A stretch of DNA of 64,000 nucleotides from contig JAJEKB010020221.1 in NCBI GenBank assembly GCA_022393335.1, positions 366,906 to 430,905 on the forward strand. The letters are read 5' to 3'. The number at the start of each line of letters is the position of its first letter. Position 1 is the first letter of the stretch. Made by a program: the position numbers and the translations under genes. Below the pieces are notes generated by a model that was given only the letters and a program-made list of their open reading frames with translations, had not been told where the DNA came from and made no database searches. This stretch comes from Macrotrachela quadricornifera (Eukaryota > Rotifera > Eurotatoria > Philodinida > Philodinidae). Positions 23,676-34,091 of this stretch are shown piece by piece.

Positions 23676-24230
23676 CAGGGTTGCCAAATCTACATTTAAT
23701 AAATCAGGTTTTTTTTCATTAAAAAACAGGAGTTGATCAGGAGACTTTGCTTACAAAATCAGGAAACTTTCTCTCGAAACTAGAAAGACACTCACACATA
23801 GTTCATTTTACTGATCTTTTCAAAGCTGTTTATTGAAAAATATAAATAATGCAGATGCAAATGAGTTTTAAGAAACCGTCAAAGAATTGAAACAGAACAG
23901 AGTAAACCGTTTCCTACATCTTTTTTTCATGTTGATGTTTCACGATTAGGTCTGATCTTCCAAAATTCTCATATGTCCACTACCTGAAGTTTCTATCAAG
24001 TCCTAAAAAATTTTCAAAGACTGTAACTACTAAAACAATTCAAGAGATTTCTAGAGGTTTACAGGGTTTTTATGAATTTTTTAGAAGATTTTTAGCTGTG
24101 TTTTCAGATTTTAGCGCAGCTAGATTGAAATCAGTGCGTTTCAGAGGAAGCTTCTGTTATGGGAAGGTATTTAAGCAAAGAACTAAAAATCGGAAGTCTC
24201 CTGGTCAAATCAGAAGATTTGGCAACCCTG
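23676..24230. mobile_element. 555-bp non-autonomous DNA element with 16-bp perfect terminal inverted repeats
   Basis: The ends are CAGGGTTGCCAAATCT at 23676-23691 and its exact reverse complement at 24215-24230. A shared subterminal CAGGAGACTT block (plus strand near 23735; minus strand near 24200) also points inward. CAGGG ends suggest the hAT group. The flanks (attgggat and cataagac) do not match, so the duplication is lost or the group differs. There is no coding capacity. Confidence 0.75.
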
Positions 24231-24747
24231 CATAAGACAACAGAATACAGCGTATGGTAAAACTGTTAAATAGTACTACTTTTTTGACCTTAGGGGTGAT
24301 AGCTAAAATGTCGATATTCGAGATATTCAACATGGTCATTACATGATAGATTACTTTCAAATACACTCTCTCGTAATTACATCATAAAAGCTGAATGGGG
24401 TAAAGGAGAGACATCTAGTTTGGTTTGTCCTCATTTTGTTCTATAGTGTGAAATTTGATATACCTTGTCGATTATCCTTTTCCCATGATGTGACTTATTC
24501 TTTATATAAAATAATAGTTTAGATAAAAAAACAATGAGATCGATACGTCGGTCGTGGTCTACGTGCAATACCTCTTAGACACATTACATTACAGAAGTAT
24601 CCATTTTACAAACTCAACATCATCAAACGTCACCTGTTAGCTATCTCCATCAATTTGCTAGCAATTCACAGAACTTCTTTCCTGCTATGGATACATGAAT
24701 AATTCTTTAATTAATGAAAAACAAAATGAAAAAATTGTTCTTTCATA

Positions 24748-27522
24748 TCAGCACCACAAATATTCATTACTCAACATAGAATTATGTCTCCAACCATAGG
24801 ATAACTCCATCTCAATGTTATCCTTGCTGTTCTTGATTTCTTTCAAATGTTGCAACCCTTGTGTTTCGAAACTATTGAATACAAGATTGAGTTTGGTAAG
24901 TGTCTGCAACAAAGGAAAAGAATTCTTATTAGAAAGATCATTCGAGTGCTTCTCTTACTATATTCGAACGTAGTGCATCGCAAAGATAGTCTGCTCCAAT
25001 ATTACCGAATCTGTTCGAAGAAAGATCCAATGCGGTGATTGTCTGCATCAATAAGCAAATGTTAGTATGAGCCATGGCATATTATCTTGTTCTTACTTGA
25101 TTCACTCGTAATGTGTCACTTAGATATTGTACTCCTTTATCTCCGATACGATTGTTGCTCAAATTGACTGTAGTGAGTGTCTGTGTCGACGAACATATAT
25201 CTATTTCAAATCTATCAAGAAGATATTCATCTTACCTTGTTCTTTCGCAAAGCATTGCTCAAATATTGTGTGCCTTCATCCTCAATCTCATTCGAGGAAA
25301 GAGAAAGTGTAGTGAGTGCCTAAACATAAAAGAACTTTCAGGTGTCAGCGAGATCAAACAAACATGTTTCTTACTATATTTGCTTGTAAAGCAACACTAA
25401 GATGATGTGCTCCTTTGACTCCGATTTTATTCGAATCGAGATATAGTATTGTAAGCGACTGTGATATTGCAGAACAGATCTAAGTGCAAGACAGCTAAGA
25501 AAAATGCTTGTCTTACCTGATTTAATTGTAAGGCCTGACTGAGATAATGTACTCCTTCATGTTCGATCTTATTTGAACAAAGACTGAGTGTTGATAGTGT
25601 CTGAACCGACAATCAAAACATCAGCACGAGATAGAGTAACAAGACACGATGATTTCACCTTGTTTGATTGTAATGCAATGCTCAAATGCTGTGCTCCTTC
25701 ATTAGTGATACCATTTTCCTGTAGACTAAGTGTAGTCAGTGTCTACATTAGAATTCCGTGTAAACAATAGATTGATAGGATCATTTTCTGACTGTATTCG
25801 ATTGTAATACATCACTGATATATTTCATGCCTTCGCTTTTAAGATGATTGTCAGAAAGATTAAGTGAAGTGAGTGTCTATACCGAGGAAATAAGATCAGT
25901 ATGAGATAAATTCAAAAAATAATTTCATCACTTGATTCACTAGTAATGCATCAGTCAAAGGTTTGACTGCTTGAGCAGTAATCGAATTATAACATAGATT
26001 GAGTTTTGTTAATGTCTACTTCCGAATCAGAAAAATGCTATATGAATCAGTTTGAAAATATACTTTTCTCACCGTATTTATTCGTAAGGCATCAGCAAGA
26101 TGTTTTAATACTTCAGTTCCTATAAAACTTCTTTCTAAGTCTAATGTAGTAAGAACCTAAAGCGTATGAAAAATTTCAATATTAAATGAATGAACAAGAT
26201 ACTTTTCTTTCACCTTATTTGACTGTAATGCAATACTCAATGATTGCATTCCTAGAGTATCGATCTGATTAGAACCAAGGTAAAGTATATTGAGTGTCTG
26301 AGGTCGATAATAGAGTGAAAGGGAATGACAATTAAGAGAGATCATTGTCTCACTGTATTGCATTGTAATACATCACATATGTATTGTATTCCTTGTTTTT
26401 CAAGTTCATTATTGAAAAGATTAAGCGAGCTGAGTGTCTATATCGATGAGGAGAGATTTATATGAGAGCATTGAAGAAAATGGCTCTCTCACTTTATTCA
26501 CTTTCAATGCATCAGTCAAATATTTCAATGTTTGAGATTTGATCTTATTACCAGAAAGATTGAGCGTTGTAAGTGTCTACTTGGCATGGGAAACATCTGT
26601 TTAAAACAATCCGAAAGATATTTCTTTTACCGTATTAAATCGTAACATATCACTCAGATGTTTTAAAGCTGGTGCTCCAATTTGACTGTATGACAAGTCC
26701 AGGGTAGTTAGAACCTATATCGAATGAAACACAGCGATAGAACACAGTTTAAGTAGCACTTTTCTCACCGTATTCGATCGTAATGTATCACACAGATGCT
26801 TCAATGTATGAGCTGTTAGATGAGTGTTTGTCAGGTTCAATGTAGTTAGAGTCTAGATCGAATGAGATAGATTAATAAGAATCACCTAGAATATATTATT
26901 CTTACTGTATTCAAACGTAATCCATCGCACAGATGTTTCATTCCTTCGGTTGTGATACCATTGAAACTGAGATCGAGTTTAATGATCGACTACATGACAC
27001 ATGTAACTCAATGAATTGAATATCGCAAGAGATCTATTAGTAAAAAAACGATGCTACCTACCTTATTCCTTGCCAGTGCATAGTATGCTACAATTCCCAT
27101 GTCTCGATCTTTCAAATCCTTGTGGCTTAAGTTTAACTCGGAATTATTTTTAGAATCGGCAATCATTTGTTCTAGCGTACAATTTTTATATTGAGGTGGC
27201 AACAATTCGAATGATTCTGACAGTGTTTCTAGAAAGATGTTTTATTTTTTACTTCTTAAATAAGAAACTCACCATGTTCGTCAAGAATATTTTCTTCTGT
27301 ATGACCTATTGTAACAACGTCTGAGTTAATCACTGGCTGTATTGTCGGTTGTTGTTCACTTTTATTTTCAGTGAGATGATGAACACATAGACCTTCTCGT
27401 CGAATTTGTTTCTTACATTTATTGACAGAACACAGTCGTCGTTTCTTGTTGGTTACTGATTTTGCACGTCCTTTTCGTTTCATAGTTTTGCTGATGCAAC
27501 TGTGGAAACGATATTGATCCAA
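24748..27522 (-). CDS. leucine-rich-repeat protein (ribonuclease-inhibitor type) with N-terminal Cys/His motif, about 18 exons
   Basis: Minus strand. Exon 1 (27522-27273) carries a basic stretch and CSVNKCKKQIRREGLCVHHL, a Cys/His cluster that looks zinc-binding. Exon 2 (27228-27062) has LPPQYKNCTLEQMI and the first repeat-like part, NSELNLSHKDLKDRDMG. Fifteen exons of exactly 84 nt follow (first 26989-26906), each phase 0 and each encoding one 28-residue repeat of the form TLTTLNLSxNxIxxxGxxxL. The last exon is 24903-24748. The total is about 610 aa if translation starts at 27522; an inner ATG at 27483 is equally possible. Known: 28-residue repeats form a horseshoe as in RNase inhibitor, NOD3/NLRC3 or RanGAP. 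No NACHT, TM or signal peptide is visible, so it is a cytosolic or nuclear LRR-only protein that binds protein partners, perhaps NLR-related (inference). Confidence 0.88.
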
Positions 27523-28950
27523 TACAATTACTTGCGAGCCAGAAAGGTATTCTCTTTCACACAGGACAAAAATAAGAATGACGACGATCTTTTATCTCAC
27601 GTTTCATCTCCTATGGTTTATTCTTTCAGAAGGAGTGCTTGTTTTTTTCTTTATAATAATATGATAAGAGATAAAGAGAAAGTCTTATTTATACACAGAT
27701 CTTGTTGAATATTATTTTTTTGATACGTATATGTTGACTGCGTTGTACGTTTTTGCAGTTCAAAACGAGAAGATCGATGAACGTAGGTAAAGTTAGCAGC
27801 AGATTCGAATTTTTTTGCACTAATATTCGCCTACAGACTTGTGCCAGGTAGAAAATCAAATTTACTATCAGATGCATACATTTCAAAAAAAAATTTTGTT
27901 GCATGAAACGAATAAAAAATGCAAAATACTACTTTTGAGACACTATTTTAAGTAAAAAACTCAGTATTTTCGCCAAATATTCGTTTTCAGCTTGTGCCAG
28001 TTAGAACTCGATGTGATCTATCGTTTGATGTCATATTTAATCCACTTCATCATCGAAATGGGTCTTCACTTCTTCAGAGAACGATCAGAAGGTTCGGTCT
28101 GATAACGTGAGTAAATATTCGGATAAACTATTGTGGCAATAAAGAAATCACTTGTGTCAGATAGATCTCAAAAATAGTATTTTGCATTTTTTATTCGTTT
28201 CATACAATAATTTTTTTTTGATCTGTATACATCTGATAGTAAATTTGATTTTCTATCTGGCACAGTTACTATCTTTTTTTTGGCACAAGTCTGTAGACGA
28301 ATATTAGTGCAAAAAACTCGAATCTGCTGCTAACCTTACCTATGTGATAGATGAAGTGATCCTTGATCCGGATGAGAAACGTTCGTATTTTAACAGCAGG
28401 AAATATACGTATATGGACAGTCCATCTTTGTCAATCATACATTTATTTCTCAAATCTAATGAAACTACTTTTTATAGGTGTAAGTGCCAGTGTAGATATG
28501 GATAATGACCTTTTCTTTCTACTCACCCACACCCCATTTCTCTCTAAACTCTCATCTGAGAATTATTTCTCCCTACAAATTCAATCATCATCAGACTTTG
28601 ATTTGCTTTTCATTAGTTTTTCTAGCAGAACTACATGAAGAATAATACATTGAACGCAATAACACGCAGTTGATAGACGTTTCTTGATGCAAAACTTCTT
28701 TTTAACAGCTCCATCTCGCTCAACATATTCATCAGTGTTTGAAAAAAGTAATTATTCATTATAAATCCGTCTATAGAAACAGAAATTGTTCCATATAATA
28801 TCACATTCAATGCAACGGGTTCCACGGATGGGATCTGCTATATTTTAGGAAAAAAATGATTAGAAAAGGACTTTTTTTGCTTTTTTCGTTCGAATAAAAG
28901 GTTGTGTGTGATTTATCATATATTTTCTCGAGCCTCTCTTTAACCATTTA
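27523..28950. other. intergenic with a foldback repeat
   Basis: Contains the inverted repeat at 27.78-28.35 kb. No gene is recognised in the remainder, which lies between the 5' end of the LRR gene and the 3' end of the piggyBac remnant. Confidence 0.45.
27779..28349. repeat. foldback element, arms of about 170 bp
   Basis: The left arm (about 27783-27945) and right arm (about 28349-28167, reverse complement) share GTTAGCAGCAGATTCGA, the block TGCACTAATATTCG.CTACAGAC, AAATCAAATTTACTATCAGA and GAAACGAATAAAAAATGCAA in the same order. The right arm has an extra ~25-bp insertion after TTGTGCCA. The centre is about 220 bp. The ends lack a clear target duplication. Confidence 0.75.
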
Positions 28951-30238
28951 TTATACAGAATGATGTTTCTCGTTAAAGCAACCAAGACAATAGAATTTGT
29001 CACAATCGAAACAAAAAGTCTTTACTTTCTTTGCGGTTGCATTACTTGTTTCTCTTGATTGTTGTTGCCTTATTTTCTCGTGGTAACCAGCACAGCGTCT
29101 CCGGACATTGCGAGAAGATTCTTCTCTCTCTTCCAGCTTGCTTTGACTTGTTGACCGTTGTGTCGCCGCAGGCTCTAGATTCTCAAATGGTATACCGAGC
29201 AGTAAAGATCTCACAAGACTTTCAAGAAATATACCAAATAACTATTCACTATAGCCATCCCAAAAATCAATTCAAATGTCACCTTTTGGTACCATTTTAA
29301 AGATTGTTTGAGGCATGTATAATAGGTTGATAGTTGATCAGATAAATCAATGCCTTGGCTTCATTATTGGCTCATTTGGAAAATTTGTTTTCCCAATGTC
29401 AACTACATCTGCTGAATGCGAAAGTCTTGTGAAAATCATTAAAACATCTTTTTTATCTTTCCACATGATCAGTTTTATGCCTTCCTGATTTTGAAGTCCG
29501 CCGTATGCTTTGCCACGCTTGAGCTTCTTTTTGAAGAAATTCTTTTCCGAATGTGGCACGATTTCTTCTCAATGTTCTAATAAGGTATGTATCGTGTGTC
29601 AACAAACTTTTTGCTATGGAAATAGTAGCCGTTAGCTTGTACATCGTCACCCTATATTTGTGCGCTTTGCCAGGTATATATTGTTTGAACAAAAGTCTGC
29701 CTCGCCATGATATCACTGTTTCGTCGATTGTAACAACTGTACCAGGAATATATACAGACGAAAATATGGCTTTACATAAATTCAAAAGTGGTTTCAACTT
29801 GAACAGTCTATCTTGATTTGAGTGGTACTTATTGTTATTCAAAAAATGCCAGAATTTGAGGAGTAATTCAAACCTATCTCTCGTCATTGTATTTCGAATG
29901 ATCTCGGATCCATATAGATGACTGTTACTCCAGTAGTATTCTAATTTCGGCATTTGCACTAGTGCCATCTCTATAATAATTCCAAGAAACTTGAGCATCT
30001 CTACATCATTAGTTAGTTTCCATTAATGACTTTTTGATCGTCTGCTAATATTATGCGTTTGCAAATATTGCTCCGCGTATCGATTAGTTTCGTGAACCAT
30101 CAGTTCAATAGTTTCGTCTGTGACGAAATGGCGATAGCAATCGATGAGCAGAATTGTATTATCTCTTAATGCCGAAGTTACTTCTTGGACGAGTTCATAA
30201 TCTTCCTTGAATTCTGTTTCAAATTCTTCGAACGACAT
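28951..30238 (-). pseudogene. piggyBac transposase remnant with internal deletion
   Basis: Minus strand from MSFEEFETEFKEDYELVQEV (ATG at 30238). The DDE_Tnp_1_7 core follows (TRDRFELLLKFWHFLNN; VTIDETVISWRGRLLFKQYI, with the first catalytic Asp in IDE; PGKAHKYRVTMYKLT). After LLTHDTYLIRTLRRNR the middle of the catalytic domain is missing. The distal part is TFGKEFLQKEAQ, then in another frame GIKLIMWKDKKDV, then the C-terminal Cys-rich finger RRRCAGYHEKIRQQ and FCFDCDKFYCLGCFNEKHH. Breaks: an in-frame stop at about 30022, the internal deletion near 29600, and at least two frame changes around 29500 and 29340. It cannot make active transposase. TTAA-flanked terminal repeats were not found. 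Confidence 0.85.
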
Positions 30239-30509
30239 GTGAACAAGTGCAGAGTTCCGGTTGCTTTTATATATGAAAAAGTAGAGAGACAAGATAAAGG
30301 GAGAAAATCTGGGAATTTTCCTCTCTACGTGTACTATCTGTGAATTTCAAAAAACGACGTAAGGAATTTCCCCTTTAATATTAAAAACATGATTCATGAT
30401 GTGATGATGGGAAGAGGAGGAAGATAAATAATCGGTAGAAGATAATGCAATGACAAATAGGTGCATTTATTATAAGTAGATTTTCGAATAGACTCAATAT
30501 TTCGAAGAA

Positions 30510-31347
30510 AACTGAATCGCGTTGAATGTGTTAATGGCTTGTTCGAAAGCTGTTAACATTGCGTTGTCGCCATCGAACTGAATTTCACATAGTTGATTTT
30601 TGAATTTTGGGAATAAGAAGAAGTTGCAGAAATTTAGATCTGGAGAATATGGAGGATTAGGATATGATTCTACATGATTTTCGATTAAAAATTCGTTGGC
30701 GATCCAAGCTCGATGTGGTCTTGCATTATCGTCATGAAAGATGTGACATCGAAGACCATGGGTTTGTCTTTGTTCTGATACAGCTTGAAAGACAGATGTT
30801 AATATACCATTTTGTATTTAGAGTTGTACCAGTTTCTAATGGTATACTTGATTAAACCAGATTTCACAAAGACCAAATTTTTGAACGCTCTTCTATTTCT
30901 GGGTTATAATGGTGGAACCAAGATTCATCACCAGTTATAATGTCAAATACACGATGAGATTGACCTTCTTCAAATCTTTCCAGTGAATGACGGTAAAATT
31001 GGATGTGCTACTGTTTTTGGTCATTAGTTAACTGATGTGGCACTAATACCCAAGATGTCCTCTATTTGTTGGTGTGTTGAATGAGGATCATTTTTAATAA
31101 TTATTCGTACAGCATCAATTGTTGGTTCGTTGACAGATGTTCGAGGACGGCTTGGACGGGCAGCACCTTCAGCACTAAAGTTATTCCGCTGGAATTCGTG
31201 AAACCAACGGATGACTGTGATGTCACAAGATGCTTGGTCCTCTCATGCTTGCACCAAACGGGCATGGTTTTCGTTGCATGTTAGATCAATTTCCCAGTCA
31301 TATAAAATCATAGGGCGAAATTATTCACGTGAGAGTTGAAAATTCAT
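30510..31347 (-). pseudogene. Tc1/mariner transposase remnant
   Basis: Minus strand. The N-terminal helix-turn-helix region is recognisable (ILYDWEIDLTCNENHARLVQ, then ITVIRWFHEFQRNN and RPSRPRTSVNEP), starting near ATG 31347. The C-terminal catalytic part is recognisable as CHIFHDDNARPHRAW (second Asp) and NPPYSPDLNFCNFFLFPKFK (third Asp region), ending near 30510. Between them, stops and frame changes are frequent and the first Asp block is not visible. The length matches a normal mariner of about 340 codons. A possible outer end, GGGGCACCACAAAAGTTTTT (minus strand, at about 31532), was seen, but not its partner. Confidence 0.8.
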
Positions 31348-33019
31348 GTCGAAAATGATGTGAGGGTGATTCGAAAGAAATGAAAAATTACAACGGTGGG
31401 TAATGCGTGGAAGTCTGAAATTTTTCACATAATCCTAAATATGTTTAGTCATTATAATAGAATAAATGTCCTCAAATTACGACTTTTAGAAGAGCCTGGC
31501 TACAAAAACTTTTGTGGTGCCCCATATAGTTATGCATAAAATGTAATTTTTTTGATAAGGAATTGTAAAATACGTTTATTGCTATGGTATATTTTAATTT
31601 CAGTAATAATTTTAAATTCATCTTCTTGATTGATGTTTTAACATTCCTTCATGCTTATTTTTAATTACTTCTTTTTAATAATGTATGACTATATTTTTTG
31701 TTGTTAGTTATACATTTGAATAAAGTAGATGTAATACAACTGTACTATATAGAATATAAATCTATGATTATTTTCAATAAACTACAAAAATATACAAAGA
31801 TAGTCGTACTTAGGTACTCAAATTTTACAGCACGAATACTGGATGATCGTACTCAGATATACAGATTCTATGACGAGTGCTCATAATTTACTAGTTCGTT
31901 GTACAAAGCATTCGATATTTTGTTCGATAGATAGCATTTGTTGACAAAGTTTATCCGATCCTGAATAGAAAATTTCTCTTTTGCAACTATCAAGCAATAT
32001 TCTGATCATGTTTTTTTTTATTGTATCAATAGGTTATCTGCACTTAAATGTCCTTGAAAAATGAGTGCACATTGACATCGAGTGTGCTCATTGAAACCTA
32101 TATTATAAAAGAATACAGGATTAATGTAATTAAATTTACAATACACTTTAAATGTAAAGTCTACTTAGACTATTCCTATTCGTTATTAATAAGATTTTTG
32201 TAGGAATCAAAAGTATTAAGAGTAACCGTTCGTTATAAATATGTTACGATCTTGACAGAAAATTTCTAAAACCTTTCAGAGAAGCAGGATAACGTAAGAC
32301 AGTTAGGCACGATAAAAAGATAGGTTTGGTTTCGGTGCAAATCAAGAAATATATATTTATTTGATGTTTTTTCAGTCAAGTTATTATGTTCTGTTAGAAC
32401 TTCGCCCTTAGGTACATATATAGACGTTGTTTATATTGAAATTAGTTTCCTCATTCTACTGGCGGGTAGAATAAATTAAGAAATAAAATGATTATGATGA
32501 AATTTTTATGAAGAGTTAATTTTCACTTTTATAAAAGATTTGACAAAATAAAACACATAAAGAGTGATTACATAAAATTTTAAGATCAGTTATAGAAAAT
32601 ATTTTTTTTTGTGTGATGTAATAAAATTCATTTTAATATAAACAGATAACTCATAAATGATATATTTGGTTTTCTATTGAAGTAAAAAAATAATATGCTC
32701 TCGGTCATCCCACCTCTATAAACATGACTGTTGTCTTAATTTTTTATTAAAATATTTTCTTTGCTTTTTCTCCTATGCACTAATGCTTCTATTTTATTTT
32801 CAAATCCTGCATTACAGTAATTATAATATCCGTTCGCTAGATATATATCACTTTTAGTCGCTTTAAGATATCTCTTTTTCATCTTAATGCATTTTTATAC
32901 TAGAGACATATTTATCAACCAAAAGTTCAAATTTTATAGATAGCATTGTATATAAGAAATTAACCATACTCTCTATTATTTCATAGTATTACATTTATTA
33001 AATCAAGAAAGGAAAAAAA
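31348..33019. other. intergenic, presumed upstream region of the receptor gene
   Basis: 1.7 kb of AT-rich DNA with no ORF or repeat I can support, apart from the possible mariner end near 31532. It lies 5' of the 7TM receptor and may hold its promoter. No specific site can be named. Confidence 0.45.
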
Positions 33020-34091
33020 ATGACAACACCATTAATTGCTACGTTAAATCAAGTTCAAACAGCTCTTGTGGAATATTTTCTTCCAGTTGTATATGTTATC
33101 GGTGTGATTAGTAATATATTCAATATAATTTTATTTAATAGACGTAAACTTCGCTTTAATCCTTGTTCATGGTATTTTATTTGCTTATGTTTATCACAAT
33201 TTCTTTTACTCAATGTTAGTTGTCTCCTTCGTGTGATAATTGCTTGGACAAACTATACTGGTTTCTCTACCAATAGTGCTCTCTGTAAAATTAACTCTTA
33301 TTTCAATATTCTTTCAATTGTTCTTGTCCGACATTTTATTTGTCTTATACCAATTGATCGTTGGTTAATAACTTCTTGGAATTCATCTCTTCGAAATATA
33401 AGTTCAATAAACAATGTTCGTTGGATTATTTTATGTTCATTTGCATTTTGGATGATCTTTTCTATTCATGTACCTATTTATTATACTACCCGATCAAATA
33501 TCTGTATTCCAACAACAGATGCCGGTTATACTCTATTTACGACGATCTACAGTATCACCACATCATGTTTGCCATTTTTTTTAGCGATCATTTTCAGTAT
33601 ATTAACAGTGTTTAATATTCGTAAAAGTGCTCGACAAATCAATCCAACATCAATTCTACTTGGGTCTATGGCAGTAAATACAGTTACTTTACATGATTCA
33701 TCAACGACAAGGACAAGAATAGTACCAATGAAGAAACGTCGAGATATGGATTTCATCCGTTTGATGTTTTTTCAAATAATTTCATATCTATTCTTCAATC
33801 TTGTGTCATCATTCAGTACAATATTATTGTTTGTTATAACAACTACGGCAGGACGCAATTCCGAAAAAACAGCTATAGTCACTTTTATTCATACATTAGG
33901 CAATTATCTTCTTTACACATATGTATCAGTAAGTATACCGCAACATTTTCAAGTGAAATTTTATCTTTATGTTTGTTTAGGTTACATTTATTTTTTATAC
34001 ATTAGCGTCAAAAACATTTCGTCAAGAGTTTATATTCATTTGTAAACAAGGTTGCGCTGTTATTCAACGATGTTTGTGTTGTGACTATTAA
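33020..34091 (+). CDS. rhodopsin-like seven-transmembrane receptor (divergent, FMRFamide-receptor-like), two exons
   Basis: Exon 1 is 33020-33928 and exon 2 is 33981-34091, with a 52-bp GT-AG intron (gtaagtat..gtttag). The splice replaces a read-through tail by VTFIFYTLASKTFRQEF and CKQGCAVIQRCLCC, a helix-7/helix-8 region with a palmitoylation-type Cys cluster; total 339 aa. Seven hydrophobic segments are visible, beginning VVYVIGVISNIFNIILF (TM1, with an N-x-x-N patch). An ECL1-ECL2 disulphide pair is likely (Cys89, Cys162). DRW (113-115) stands in for DRY after TM3. A basic third loop (MKKRRDMDF) suits G-protein coupling. NPxxY in TM7 is missing, as is CWxP in TM6. Known: such orphan receptors are numerous in bdelloids. 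The ligand is unknown. Confidence 0.88.

Larger units (their letters stand above)
22441..24747. other. intergenic with a SINE candidate and an inverted-repeat element
   Basis: No host gene is supported between the astacin and LRR genes, which converge here. The stretch holds the tRNA-derived repeat at 23.2 kb and the 555-bp element at 23.7 kb, listed separately. The rest is AT-rich and empty. Confidence 0.5.

Noticed and set aside
28631..28825. 64-codon minus-strand ORF as an exon
   Set aside because: No family match, and it is isolated between a repeat and a transposase relic.
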